Origin: Lasiosphaeria ovina | Taxonomy: Eukaryota; Ascomycota; Sordariomycetes; Sordariales; Lasiosphaeriaceae | Assembly: GCA_033439765.1 (NCBI GenBank) | Contig: JAULSN010000013.1 | Coordinates: forward strand, 124,001 to 188,000 | Direction: 5' to 3' | DNA length: 64,000 nt | In this document: in pieces, positions 33,401 to 44,799 of the stretch | Numbering within the stretch: the first letter of the stretch is position 1 | Layout: each line of letters begins with the position of its first letter | Program-made: the position numbers and the translations under genes | Notes under the pieces: model-generated | What the model saw: only the letters and a program-made list of their open reading frames with translations | What the model was told of the DNA's origin: nothing | The model's database searches: none

Positions 33401-35519
33401 GCGACCTCGAGCTCGGCGAGTGACAGCGGCCGCCGCGCCGAGAACGCCCACTGAAGCACTCTCGCGACGCTCCGGGCCTGGGGCGCGGGCAGGGCAGACA
33501 TCTTGGCGAGGATGCGGGCGTAGACGGTGTCGAGGCCATCGGGCAGCTCGTCGACGGCGGCTTCGAGGTCGTCGAGCGTGACTTGCTGCTGGATGTGGTG
33601 CAGCATCAGCTTGGCCCACAGGAACATGCCGTCTGCCCCGTCCGAGAGCTTCCTGTGCACCCACGCCGTTGTCGCGTGGTCCCACCCGAGGTCGCGCAGG
33701 CCGTCGGCGAGGAAGGACGAGATGTCGGCCTCATTGGCTGCGTTGTTGACGAAGATGCGGATGAAGCTGCCCGTCTCGGCTGGCAGGGTGTATTTGGTTC
33801 GCGGATCTGGGCGGCTTGACGTGAATATCTTGGCGTGCTTGGACAAGTCGCGGAAGTGGCTGCTCAGCCCCTGGAGACCGACCTTCTGCAGCTCGGGGTT
33901 CTCGTCCATGCCGTCAAGGAAGATAAAGGGCGAGTCGAGGCGCTCGACCAGCCAGACCAAGGCCTTGAAGTAGTTGGCAACAGGCGTCGTGGTGCCGAGG
34001 GTGGCCGTGCACATGTCGAAAATGCCGCTCATCAGCTCTGGGCGGGGCCGCTGCTCGAGGAGCTGCCAGATCCACGTCCGGACAATGTCCTTCCACGACT
34101 GGTTCTCCTGGTCGGCCCGGCAGAAGAAGAAGGCCACCGGGTGAGAAGCGCGCAGGTCCTCGACGAGCTTGCTCACAACCGTCGACTTGCCGTAGCCGGC
34201 GGGGCCGTCCATGTGGCACACGCGCCAGCGCGGCTGGGTGAGCCAAGTTTGGAAGAGCGTGTTGTCGTAGATCCAGCGGCACGACGATTCCATGCGCTCT
34301 GATCTGATGCGGTCGAACGTGTCGACGGTGGGGGTGGGGTTGAGCCACTCGTTCAGGGCCCGGCGCTGGTTAACTGCCGAGCATTATCCCACGTCAGTCT
34401 TGGTCGTTGCACGATGCAGGAGGCGGCAGTACCCACCATCTATCGCGAGCGTGGCTGGTTCCTGCAGGGTACTTGGAGGCTCGGCGCCGCGGATAAAGCC
34501 GACAATGACATCTTCGACAACGCGGTACCGCTGGGAGGCGGCGTCGTTGAACCGACACATGGCTCGGTGGTCGGCTTGGACTGGCACAAGAGTCTCGTTG
34601 GGCAAGTCGAGGCGGGCCGACGCCTTTTCGACAATCTGGAGAGCTTGCATGTCAGTGACCTGATTTGTTTGTTTTGGCGGTCCAATCCCAGGGGGATTAG
34701 GGATTTGGAGATCCAGGGGGTTAAGGGGCTCGGCTAAAGTCGTACCCTGTGGTTCAGAAAGGGAAACTTTTCGAGCTCGTAGAAGCTGAGAATGGGCAGC
34801 TGGGGATTCTTAGTAGCGAATTTGCGCGACAAGTTGTCTAGGAAGGCCGAGTCCCTGCAGAGAAGCTTCAGCAGGTCTTTGTTGGTGCTGGTGCCGAGAC
34901 TGGCGGTGCTGAGCAGAGTGCCGGCGAGAGAGGCCCAGAAGGCGACGCCCGAGCCAGCATGCGGTGTGCCCATGAAGACGACGCCTTTGAGCCACGTAGC
35001 CATGTGAGCGTCGCCGTAAGCAATGTTGAGAGCCTGCTTCACGACGATGCCGCCGAGGCTGTGACAGATGAAGAATAGCGGGCGGCCGTGGTCGGCGGCT
35101 GGGCTGCGCGCCGCCTTGACGCGCTGCAGCAGGTCGCGCGCAAAGTCGTCGACCTCGGCGGACGACTTGCTGAAGGCGACGACGGCGTCGTATCCGTAGG
35201 TAAAAACTCGAGCATTGCCGAGTGTTGCGGGGAGGAAGTCGCGCAGCCACAGCTTGCCGTTGTCGCCGGTCCAGGTCCGGTGCGCATCGCCTCCGAGGCC
35301 ATGTACGGCCACAATGCTGCGTTCTTGTTAGAAAAACTGTAGGGGAAAAAAGAGTTCCTCAAATAACCAGAGTTGAGACTGACGGAAAGGGGTTGCTTAC
35401 TCGACGTTCGGGGACACATTGGCTGGCGGACGTGACAGCTCCCAAAGGCCATTTTTCTCTTCACCCACGGCTGCGCCCGCCTTTGGCCGCTTGGTCATGA
35501 TCTGCGAGAAGAAAGCCAT
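30433..35519 (-). CDS. NLR-type protein: serine esterase, NACHT, ankyrin repeats, about 1609 aa
   Basis: Exons: 35519-35401, 35316-34746, 34635-34437, 34373-30433; introns 84, 110 and 63 bp, all GT..AG (first with CTAAC branch site) and in frame. Domains: alpha/beta-hydrolase effector (VAVHGLGGDAHRTW, nucleophile elbow CHSLGG with Ser about 126, FMGTPHAGS), linker (ADHRAMCRF), NACHT NTPase with Walker A GPAGYGKST (about 353) and Walker B FIFLDGMDE (about 446), a helical winged region (GADGMFLWAKLML), then ankyrin-like repeats (GRTVLHAV, GLTALHHAA, GRTALHICS, LLAGGADPFLRDG) and a C-terminal WLASLKHGDTVTL module. Fungal NLRs of this build sense non-self and act in cell death or incompatibility; a phospholipase-like role for the esterase is inference. 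An alternative third donor lies near 34472. No stops or frameshifts: likely functional. Confidence 0.88.
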
Positions 35520-36802
35520 GGTTGTGGCCCTGGGGATGCTGCTGCTGCTGCTAGCCAAGTTTTCCCGGTGCTGGCGGGCCTGCGAATGATATCGCGCCAG
35601 CGGCGTTGTGTTCAAGATAAAGCAACCAACATCCACGGTTTGCAAGTTGCAGTTGCAGGTTGCACGGCGCCACGTAATTCTCGGCTTCGCTCGCATCTCC
35701 AGTTCTACAGTAGCTGTCGGTCGATGCGGGGGCAGGGGCGGGGGAGCCGGGGCTTAGCACCACTTCCAAGTTCCACATGGCGCGTGCGGCGGCCAAACAT
35801 CAGCGCGGGTACTCCCTAGCCTACCGCGCACGCACTGGCTCAGCTGCCGCCTGGCTGCAGGATGGAAGGCTCGAACGGGAGGCTCAGCTCACACTCCTTC
35901 GCTCTCTCCATTGGGCATCTATTAGCTCAGCTGAATGCAAGGTCCTAAACCGCGGCCGCCAGCAGCCAGATGATAAGCAGACCTTCTGTGCCGTCCCAAG
36001 AAACCGGCGAAAGTTTTGAGGAGGCGCAAAGCGCGCCTTACTTGAATTTCAAGCCTTGCTTTCAGCGATTGCTATTGGTCCGTTTCACTCAGCTCACCTA
36101 ACCCGGTCTCATTTTCGGCTTCGGAAAATTGCGTTTACACATTACACAGCCGCCAGTTTGAATTCTGAAGTCCTTGCATTTCGGGTACAAAATCCGTGAC
36201 CCTTTCTGGTAGTGCTATTTGAAAATGACCTAAACCAAAACCCCATGCGGTCAATTTGTGAACAAAACGGCGAGGCGAAACAATGAGTAACTCTTTCTAT
36301 TCAAAGACTTTAATTGTGCTCGATTATAGAGTAATTATCTGCTGATCTGATTTAACGCCCGTCTAGGGTTTTCTTTGTCTAATAAGCAAATCATACGAAC
36401 TACACACTCCTGTCACTCAGCTCTGCAAAATGGATCAAAGGAAGCAGAATACCTGTAGTCTCTACAAGTTTGGGGAGTCTCCAACGCCAAGATTCACCAC
36501 CACTTCAGCCTGCCAATGCAGGATTCATTAGGTGGATTGGCACAAGCCCCTTTGCCGGATACAGCTAGGTTACCAACCTAGTTCCCAACTTGCCAACCTA
36601 GAGCTAACCCCTTATTGGCCGACTGACTCACCGCCGGCGCCAAGTTCAAGAAGCGGGCATGTGCATCTTCATTTTCTCTACTTCAGTGCCTGTTGTTACT
36701 CCTTCCGATCCAGTCTCACAGCCTCTTCCCATATTCTACCTCCAAGTCTGTCATCCCAGACAGACATTTGAACAGCTAATTAGCTGCCCACCCAACTTCA
36801 CA
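35520..36802. promoter_or_regulatory. Divergent promoter region between NLR and 1711-aa gene
   Basis: 1.28 kb between two divergent starts. C/T-rich blocks occur just before 36803. No ORF, repeat or RNA gene recognised; the exact promoters cannot be placed. Confidence 0.4.
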
Positions 36803-39800
36803 ATGGTAGCCGTCGGCGCCACACTCAACCGTGATCTCCGCACGGGCACCCCCAAGCAAGTAGCAACATGCCTTGAGACGGCACTGGCCCGCGAGACAGA
36901 TAGCGCGCAGCTGACATCGCACCTGCTGCGCGCCATCGAGACGGGCGCCATCCCCCCATCCGTCTTCCGAATCTACCTGCAAATGAACGGCGAGCCTGAG
37001 CCCCTGGTGGCCGCCCTCGGCCAGACCCACAGTGCCTTTGTCCGCGCCGGGGCCATCCAGTACCTGCCCACCCCGTTGACGTCGGAAACACACTTCAAGC
37101 CCACATGGACTGCCCTCGGGGGCGCGTCTGGTATTGCCGCCCTCATGCGCGAGTTCAGTGTCGTCCACGTTGATGCCCTGTGCCGCGCTCTAGGGCGCAC
37201 GTGCGGCGCTTCTGGGGCCAGGACGCAGAGGGAAGAGGGCCTGTCGGAGCTATTCAAGTTGCTCTACTGCCCCAGCCCTACCAATGAGGCTGATGCCACT
37301 GCCGACCCGAGACCCCTCCAAAAGTCGTACATGCGCTTCGTTAGGGCCTGCTCGCCCGACGTGTGCTTGGACTATATCGATGACGACGGCTTCTCGGCAA
37401 AGGACGCCCGCAGCTGCCTCGACGCGCACGCCCAAGTGTTCCAGAAGCAACAGCTCGATGCCTGCTTCTCGCCAAAGCCCGCCTCGGGCCCTGCCGGCCG
37501 TCTGGACCTGGATATGGGTTTGCTCAAGCCCGCTGTTGCTCGGAACAGGAAACTCACGCTTACTGTGCTGGAGCGGATTCTCGAGTTTGACGCCGTCGAC
37601 CTCAAGATTGACGCAAGAGAGTTCGTGTCTGATCTCGTGCTCCCGCTGCTGCGAAACCTGCGGAAGAAGACGGAATCAGGCGAGCTCAACAGCCGCGCCT
37701 GGGACTTGGTCCTCCGCTGCTTCGAGCGATGGCCTCAGCTGGTGGTCGAGCCGACTGCATTGATACGGCTTGCAGCGAAATGGTGGAGCTACTCGACCAG
37801 CGAACCCCGACGCCAGCACGCCTCTCTCGTGATGCAGACGCTGCTGAAACTCGCACCTAATGCTGTCACAGTTGACAAACTGGCCGACTTCGTGGCGAAA
37901 ACCAAGCCCGACTGCCACCGCAGAGCTGAGCTCTTGTGCTTGTTATTCCGGCTCCAGACGGGCGTCCACATCGCATCGTCCACTGGCTCCGACAAGCAGA
38001 AGCTGAAAACCCTCAAACTCCAGCTCTCCAACAAACTCTTCACCATGATAGCCTACAAGCGGGCGCTCGCGTTCCTGGATCTGCTCATTGAAGCGCAGCC
38101 ACTCCAGACGTTCCTCCAGACTTCAGAGCGCGGGTCCATCCTCTCGCAGGCCGCCGACCCCGACACCCCGTCCCAAGGCGACGTCCCAATCCTGCGTGCC
38201 TTTCTCGCCAGGGCATCCGGGCACGAAGACGCCTCGAACGGCAGCTGGGGGTCCCACATCGAGAGCCTCGTCAAGGCGCGAACGGCAAAGGCCAACAGCA
38301 ACCGCGACTGGTCCGGGCGCTTCTTCTGGGCGCAGTCCGCCCTCTTCCTGGCCATCGCGCACGGCTCGCTCGAGCTCTACCATAAGACCCTCGTCTGGGC
38401 GCGGCGCTTCGACAAGGACCCGCAGAAAGTGACGGCGCTGTACCAGGCGAGCACGGTGCGGACGCGCGAGGGCGTCGACCTGCTCTGCGGCATCTCTGCC
38501 GAGCCGCGCAAGTGCACCAAACCACTAGCCGCCGTGGCGGACGACATCGCCACGGCGCACACGATCATCCTGCACCTGCTCGACACGGCGGCCGCCGCGC
38601 TGCGCGAGCCCAGCGCCACGCCCGCGCACTGGGCTGCGCTCATACCGCTGATCTCAGACGTGGTGGAGCGCCGCCTCAAGCACGCCAACGCCCTGCAATC
38701 GCACCGCGGCCTGTCGGACGACGCCGTGTACGAGCTAGTCTGGGCGCCGACGCTGCGCATGCTGGTCGCGGCCGAGACGTTTGCGCTGCGCGAGGAGCAC
38801 GCGCGGCTGGGTTTCGGCGAGAAGCGAGGCCTGCTCCGGTTCGACAAGCCACTGGCCGGCCTCCGCGCGCCCGCGTGGCGGTTCCTCGACGACCTCGCCC
38901 GCGCGCGCGACGAGATCTACCGCCAGGCGCGCGTCGCGAGACGCCCCGCCGTGCTCACGCTGCCCGCGCCGTGGCCCAGGGGGCTGCCGACACAGTCGCT
39001 GTGCAGGTTCACGTTCGCGGGCCACCGCCACAGGCTGCCGTACATTGTTTCGCGCGCTGAGGCGGTGATCTTCGCCGCGCCCGAGACCATGCTGCGCGCG
39101 CCGCCCGCCGCAGAGGACAAGGAGACGGCGGAAGCCATCGGAAGCTTTGTCGAGGACTTCAAAGCGTGCTTTGAGCTGTACATCAACGGGCACGACGAAG
39201 GGCCAGCTGCGCGCGACGCCCGCGTATTGCGCGCGTGGCAGCACGCGATGCGCGCGCTGACGGGCGACAGGATGAACGCGGACGAGGCTGTCAGGTTCTG
39301 GCGCGAGGCCGTGTTCACGGGCGGCGCGGGCATCTCCGTTGTGCGCCTGCCGATGTGCACTGTGCCGCCGACGGCCTGGCCAGAGTTCCCGCAGCCCGAC
39401 GATGCCAGGGGCCCAACCGAGTGGAACCCAGACCCGAACGAGGCGAACGCGCACGGAGGGCCCGAGTGGCGGGAGTTGCCCCCGGCGTGTATTGACTCGC
39501 TGATTTTCATAACTGATGAATACACGGACCGGGGAGACGGCTTCCAGGGCGCGAACGGCTCGCGCTTCTATCCGCTCAAGAAGAGCGTGGTCTGTCGCCA
39601 GAAGCCGGCGAGTATTTGGCGGCTGGTCCCGTGGGAGAGCCACACGACGGGCGCGATCGACGACGCCTACGTGGCGGCCGCCGTGCTGGCTCTCAACAGC
39701 GTGTTCGGGCTCGACAGGGCCCTGCTGCTGACGCCACACCCAAGCGCAGACGACGCGCGGTTCCCGGCGCTCTTCCTGGCTGACGAGTTTCTGGAGAAGA

Positions 39801-41938
39801 AGGGGCTGTCAGCCGCGGCTCAGTCTGAACGCTGGGCGTCGCACACCCCGATTCGCTTTCTCGAGGGCTTGATCTCGAGGGTCCCTGCCCAGCTGCTTTC
39901 CCGCTTGGCCTCGTCGGGGTTGCAGCGGCTGGTGGCCGACGGCGACAAGGCGGACCCCAGCATCGTCATGGAGCTCATCAGTCTGCTGTCGCACAGCGAC
40001 CGGCCGGCGCTGGCGTGTCCCCTGATCCGCAGCGTTGTTCTGGACAGGGTCAATGACAGTGCCTGGCACCGCAAGCTGTTCAGCGCCGGCTTCTTCTCGC
40101 GCCTGTCGACGTCCGAGGCCAAGGCGTTTCTCGAGGACATGGCGGTGGCCATGATCGAGCGCATGCGACTGCAGGCAAACCGCAGCCCAGCTCCCGACCC
40201 CTCGCCACCTGTAGATGCTGCGGCTGCTGCTGCTGTCCCCAGCCAGCCCCAGGCACCCTTTGTCAAGGTCACGACGGTCAAGATGCTAGCCCAGGTGCTG
40301 AACGGTTACGGCTCTCGCTTCGTCGACAACGACACGGCGTGCGCGGTGCTGTCGAACATCCTGCAGCGCGCCAAACACGTCGACATCAAGGTCGCCGTGG
40401 CCGGGAGCCTGGTCGAGGCTTTCTGCAGCTGCGGCTCGGACCCGTTCCGGCGCACCATCGCGGCCGCGCTCGAGGAGCACGCCGTGCCCATCGCCGCGTC
40501 GCTCAACGAGCGCCAGGTGATGACGGAGTCCGACTGGGAGCAGGCCGCTGCCGACCCCGCCGCCGACCTCCCCGAGATTTCGAGGTTGTCCCCCGCGTCC
40601 GAGCACCGGCCCATGTGGAGCCTGCTGTGGAGGGCCAGCCGGTGGCAGCGCACCTTCGCCCCGTGGAAGGGCAAGCCGGCCACGCAGCTCTACGCCAAGA
40701 TGTTTGAGGGATCCGCGGCGAATAACAAGCGGTGGATGGCGCTGTTCGTGGCCAAGCACGGCTTTGCCGTCCCCGCCGGCGCCTTGGACAAGCTGCCGGC
40801 CATCCCCATCGACCCGGCCGAGCTGTCGATGACAGTGCCCGAAATGCCGGCAACGCACTTTGCCGCGCTCGAGCAGCTCGTCATGGCGAACCTGGCGCCG
40901 CCGCCGTGGCTGGCCGCCGTCAACCGCGCCGTCGCCGAAAACGCGCCGCTGGCCCTGTCCAAGCCCGGCAGGCACTGGCTGGCGTGCTGGGGAAATTCCG
41001 GGGTGGCGGCGTTCGACAAGCTCGGCCTAAACCGCGTGGTTAACGCGCTGTGGTGGCGCCCGAAGGACTGGGCCACTCAGGACACCACGTCGGACACGAC
41101 GCTGGACATGGTCCGCAGCTTCTTGCTGGCGCTCGCCGAGGCCGCTATTTTCTACTCGCCATCATCACCAAATTCGTCCTCATCCGTCTTCGGCCCGCAG
41201 CAGCAGCAGCGGCAGCAGCAGCAGCAGCAGCAGCAGAACGACACATCGCTCGACGTCGTCGCGGCGCTAGTCAAGCAGCTCTCGGTCTCCTTCACGAGCC
41301 GAAACCACCATGCAGAATGGGACTCTGTGGGCTCTGGAATCCTACAACACATTATCGCGCGAATCGACGCACTGCGCAGCTCGTGCACGTGGCAAGAGGA
41401 TCTGCAGCGCACACCAGCGTCGCTGCCCGACACGCTGCTGATCCGCGCCGAGATGCTGCGCTCGCCGACGGACGACCGGAACGACTTCGACCGCAAGCCC
41501 GAGGCCGTGCAGGCGTCGGAGCGCGACGCCGACATTCGCGCGTTCGTGGCGCAGGTGCGCGCGCTGGTCGATGAGTTGGTGCAGCGTGACGGCGGCGCGC
41601 CGTATCATGGCCCGTGGGCGCGGCTGAAGGCGGTCGTGCTGAGCAGGCCTGCCAGGAAGGATTTGTTGCGCGTCGCGCTGGAGCTTGTGCGCGGCGAAGG
41701 AGGTGACGGGGATGTTGGTGGCGGGAGCGATAAGGTGTCGAGCATGGCCGAGTTTTTGAGGATCGAGCTGGCGCACGACATGCTTCGCCTGGGGGAAGAC
41801 CCCGGAGATGGGAGTGTGTTGCGGAGGGTCGAGGCGGTGCTGCTGCGCTGGGAGCGAAGCCGTGTAGAGTATGTAAGGGAAAGCGCGCGGGAAACGATTC
41901 GGGTGTTGCGACGACAGAGTCTTGGTGGACGAAAGTAA
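36803..41938 (+). CDS. Large protein of unknown function, 1711 aa
   Basis: Single uninterrupted exon with strong third-position GC. The frame is open further upstream (to 36659), but the ATG at 36803 (CACAATGG context, after a C/T-rich stretch) is the better start. The sequence is mostly helical, Leu/Ala/Arg-rich and without membrane spans or a signal peptide; the pattern suggests an alpha-solenoid (HEAT/ARM-like), which is inference only. A low-complexity Ser/Gln linker lies near residue 1455-1480, encoded by CAG repeats. No catalytic motif could be identified. Large antisense frames in this region are shadows caused by the GC bias. It could be a scaffold or transport factor; I do not assign a function. 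Confidence 0.85.
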   Translation: MVAVGATLNRDLRTGTPKQVATCLETALARETDSAQLTSHLLRAIETGAIPPSVFRIYLQMNGEPEPLVAALGQTHSAFVRAGAIQYLPTPLTSETHFKPTWTALGGASGIAALMREFSVVHVDALCRALGRTCGASGARTQREEGLSELFKLLYCPSPTNEADATADPRPLQKSYMRFVRACSPDVCLDYIDDDGFSAKDARSCLDAHAQVFQKQQLDACFSPKPASGPAGRLDLDMGLLKPAVARNRKLTLTVLERILEFDAVDLKIDAREFVSDLVLPLLRNLRKKTESGELNSRAWDLVLRCFERWPQLVVEPTALIRLAAKWWSYSTSEPRRQHASLVMQTLLKLAPNAVTVDKLADFVAKTKPDCHRRAELLCLLFRLQTGVHIASSTGSDKQKLKTLKLQLSNKLFTMIAYKRALAFLDLLIEAQPLQTFLQTSERGSILSQAADPDTPSQGDVPILRAFLARASGHEDASNGSWGSHIESLVKARTAKANSNRDWSGRFFWAQSALFLAIAHGSLELYHKTLVWARRFDKDPQKVTALYQASTVRTREGVDLLCGISAEPRKCTKPLAAVADDIATAHTIILHLLDTAAAALREPSATPAHWAALIPLISDVVERRLKHANALQSHRGLSDDAVYELVWAPTLRMLVAAETFALREEHARLGFGEKRGLLRFDKPLAGLRAPAWRFLDDLARARDEIYRQARVARRPAVLTLPAPWPRGLPTQSLCRFTFAGHRHRLPYIVSRAEAVIFAAPETMLRAPPAAEDKETAEAIGSFVEDFKACFELYINGHDEGPAARDARVLRAWQHAMRALTGDRMNADEAVRFWREAVFTGGAGISVVRLPMCTVPPTAWPEFPQPDDARGPTEWNPDPNEANAHGGPEWRELPPACIDSLIFITDEYTDRGDGFQGANGSRFYPLKKSVVCRQKPASIWRLVPWESHTTGAIDDAYVAAAVLALNSVFGLDRALLLTPHPSADDARFPALFLADEFLEKKGLSAAAQSERWASHTPIRFLEGLISRVPAQLLSRLASSGLQRLVADGDKADPSIVMELISLLSHSDRPALACPLIRSVVLDRVNDSAWHRKLFSAGFFSRLSTSEAKAFLEDMAVAMIERMRLQANRSPAPDPSPPVDAAAAAAVPSQPQAPFVKVTTVKMLAQVLNGYGSRFVDNDTACAVLSNILQRAKHVDIKVAVAGSLVEAFCSCGSDPFRRTIAAALEEHAVPIAASLNERQVMTESDWEQAAADPAADLPEISRLSPASEHRPMWSLLWRASRWQRTFAPWKGKPATQLYAKMFEGSAANNKRWMALFVAKHGFAVPAGALDKLPAIPIDPAELSMTVPEMPATHFAALEQLVMANLAPPPWLAAVNRAVAENAPLALSKPGRHWLACWGNSGVAAFDKLGLNRVVNALWWRPKDWATQDTTSDTTLDMVRSFLLALAEAAIFYSPSSPNSSSSVFGPQQQQRQQQQQQQQNDTSLDVVAALVKQLSVSFTSRNHHAEWDSVGSGILQHIIARIDALRSSCTWQEDLQRTPASLPDTLLIRAEMLRSPTDDRNDFDRKPEAVQASERDADIRAFVAQVRALVDELVQRDGGAPYHGPWARLKAVVLSRPARKDLLRVALELVRGEGGDGDVGGGSDKVSSMAEFLRIELAHDMLRLGEDPGDGSVLRRVEAVLLRWERSRVEYVRESARETIRVLRRQSLGGRK
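41197..41236 (+). repeat. CAG microsatellite coding for poly-Gln
   Basis: About 13 CAG units with one CGG, in frame in the 1711-residue protein, giving a QQQQRQQQQQQQQ tract. Such tracts vary in length between strains. Confidence 0.9.
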
Positions 41939-42573
41939 CTGTGGACACTGTGGTTGTGGGGCAGGCAGGCAGGCAACGATGGGGCCCTCTCTGAGGCGAG
42001 CTCCGAATTCGGGTTTTGAGAAAGACGAAAGGGCCGCCGCGGCTGTGTGATATTATTGAGTGGGGTGGACAGGCGACTTCCTGCACTATTAACTCCAACC
42101 TAGGTTGAAAGGAAGTCAAGGTAAAAAGAAAAACAGAAAAAAGTAGATGCATATTTCAAAACGTACTTGAGCAGAATCGATAAATTGACCCCTGATATAA
42201 GTTAAAGCTTCAAGTTCTGTTTGTGATCAGAGAGAGTCTCTTGGTCTTTATCTCCTCCCAGAATGCTTCCTCAGTACAGTCAGGCTTAATAGCCAGAGAC
42301 TTTCCAATTTTTAAAGGCATCAGTACCTTAATCAGCACCTGACTCCCTGAATGGTTCTTCCGAGGGAAATAATAGAAATTGTAATCCCTATTAACGTTAT
42401 GGAATTGCAACCCTTAATCATCTCCTACGAACCCCATATAGGCTTCCTTATCGGGGTCTGATTATCTCCGAACCCACCTATTCTCTTGCCATCTACATAC
42501 ATAGCAAACCAACAGCCGTGGAGTGACTGGCCTGTATTAGTCAATCCCATGGAAACAATAAGCTATGTCTAAT
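41939..42573. other. Intergenic between convergent genes, no gene seen
   Basis: 3' flanks of the 1711-residue gene and of the F-box gene. AT-richer, with no recognised element. Confidence 0.5.
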
Positions 42574-44018
42574 CTACTCCTGCGTTTCTAAATACTTTGG
42601 CCCATCAGCCCAAGCCTTCTCGCACGACTGGAAATGCGCCAGGTATTCAATTCTCGTATACCTCCTGTCCGACAATTTCATTGCCCATTTCCGATATAGC
42701 CGCGGGTGTCGCCTCGAATGTCCATGGTTACGAATCGCTAACCGTAAATGCTCCTGGCATCCTCGGCAACGGACACCGAAGTGGGCGTACTCGGAGCGTC
42801 CTCCAGCCCCGGCGGGCTCAAGGTATGGCAGCTCAGCCAAGGCTATTGGGTTCTGCTCCAACAGCCGGCCCAGCATCAGGTCCGACCCGCTCGGCCTGAC
42901 GGCATGCTCCAAACACCCGGGCCGTTTGCAGTGCTCTATCATGCCCATGTTCAGAAGGGGCCGGACGCAATTCCCGCAGAAGCGTTTGGCCGTTTCGGCA
43001 AAGATCAAGACGCACGTGCCGAAGCAGCGGCAGTTGGTGCAGTTGCCTGAGTCCGTGAGAAGGCGGTAGAGGTGCGTCGCCGTGGTGTCAGGGACCTGCT
43101 GCAGCATGAGTAGCATGTAGTCGGTGGCATATCGGACCACGGTGCGGTACTCGCGCACGCTGGATACGAGCAGTCGCGCGCCGCCGTGGTCCCAGGCGCC
43201 TCTGGCAAGGCCGCCCCGCTTGTCCAGGTCCTTCAGCCACACCACCTGGAGGTAGATGCTGTGCCGGGGGTCTGTCGGGTGCGCAATGGGCCGGATCGCA
43301 AACCTGTGCCGGTCCCAGAAGTCGCGGGCGTCCACGCGAAGGGGGAGGATGTTTCGCAGCTCCTGGCCGCTGATGGCGAGCTCTGTGATCTTCTCCAGAG
43401 GCCAAAATATCTGCAGCGTATTCCAGAAGTTCAAGGCGTGCATGCCCGAAGCTGTCACGTCCACGATGTGTGCTCCCACGGCCGGCCCGCCGCCAGAGAG
43501 AAGGCAGCGCCCGTCGTACCATTTCGACGACACCGTGGCCTGGGCGGCCTTGTCTTTGGAGGAATAGGAACCGACGGCCTCTTCTGCCGAGGAGAGGTTC
43601 CCGACAGCCGGCGTGGCGTATGCAGACGCACCTAGTTTCTGGCGCTTCGATGGTGGCTCCTCGTCCTCGTCCTCGGCCGCCGCAACCGCAACCGCCGCCG
43701 CCGTCGTATCCGTCCAAGCGTCGAACAGGCTCTCGATTAGGGGTGTATATTGGATATATAGACGTTCGAAGTAGTCTACCAAGGTCGACTCTTGCAGGTT
43801 AGCCTTCATAGTGGCTACGTCCAACATGAAAAGCTTCGAGGACGGGTCGTGCAGCACGGCCAGCAGGCAATAGCCCAGCTTTACGCAATTCGCCTTCTGA
43901 ACCACGGCATCGCCGCCGGAGGCGTGCTCGGATGCGATGGCCGAAACCTCATCGCGGACGTATTCTGCGAACCGCTCTTTGAGCTCCTCGTCCGTCTTGG
44001 GATGAGGGCGCGGCGGTT

Positions 44019-44071
<53 letters not shown>

Positions 44072-44418
44072 TGCGAGGGATACGCCTGGCAGTCTAGATT
44101 CGCAGCACTCGGCACATCTAGCGCCGCCAGCCGGTTGACGTGGCGCAGGGTAAAACAGGACTTGATATCGGCGATGCGGATGACTTCCATGATGAGTTCG
44201 TTGGGGAGGCGGTCGAGCGTTCCGAGGTCCGAGACTGGGTGGGAAGGGAGTGCCTCTGCCAGGCTCTGGCTTGCGGCGTCGTGCTTGCAGTGGTCGACAA
44301 TTTCTTTCTCCCACCGGATCGTGGTGGTGAGGATGATGGCCTCATCCCTGTCGGGGTCGACCCGTCTGTCCTGTCTGTCCTGTATGGCTTGACTTTCTGC
44401 GATTGAGTCGGGCTCCAT
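42574..44418 (-). CDS. F-box protein with degenerate HNH-like domain and Cys cluster, 614 aa
   Basis: The start at 44418 (MEPDSIAES) is preferred; an upstream in-frame ATG at 44493 would add 25 residues. An F-box lies at about 70-105 (LDRLPNELIMEVIRIADIKS), then a poly-Ser tract, then helical sequence. About 295-385 resembles fungal HNH_2 domains: RCLLSGGGPAVGAHIVDV, then NILPLRVDARDFWDRHRFAI; the AHI His is kept, but the second His position reads Arg/Asp, so nuclease activity is doubtful. The C-terminal third has CTNCRCFGTC and FCGNC, a Cys pattern common in fungal F-box proteins. F-box proteins recruit substrates to SCF ubiquitin ligases through Skp1; the target is unknown. Confidence 0.82.
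44021..44071 (-). repeat. 17-unit GAC/TCG microsatellite coding for poly-Ser
   Basis: 51 bp of perfect GAC units on the + strand (TCG on the coding strand), encoding Ser repeats between the F-box and the rest of the protein. Confidence 0.95.
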
Positions 44419-44738
44419 AGTGCCTGTCCGTACCGGTAACGCCCTTTGACGTGTTGTCGGTGCCAGAAAATGAAGGTTGAATAACAGGAACACGAAAGCA
44501 GTCGCCAGATGATGTTATTGGGTTGGTTGAGGAAGAAAATAAAAATGCCATCAGCGAGAGATTAAAGGGAATATATACCAGTATTAATTAAAGGTTTCCT
44601 GGTTGTGGCGACGCTGTCAAAATTACTTCCAGGGGTTTAACCTACAATATTCTGAGATACCGATACCTATTCCAAGATAATAAAGCTAGCTAACTCAAAT
44701 AGAATATGCTCAAACGAGTCCGGTATTTATTGAGAAAG

Positions 44739-44799
44739 TCTACTCGGACTGTAGGCGACGTCTATTCGAACTGTAGGCGACGTCTATTCGAACTGTAGG
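44739..44799. repeat. 22-bp tandem repeat, 2.8 copies
   Basis: Unit TCTATTCGAACTGTAGGCGA plus CG, at 44739-44760 (two changes), 44761-44782 and 44783-44799 (partial). Non-coding, upstream of the F-box gene. Confidence 0.9.

Noticed and set aside
38735..39739. 334-codon minus-strand frame inside the 1711-residue gene
   Set aside because: Antisense shadow from third-position GC bias; no start context, no domain.
44021..44071. GAC array considered as a CRISPR or satellite-like array
   Set aside because: Perfect trinucleotide microsatellite in a coding exon; no spacers. No CRISPR array is present in the window.
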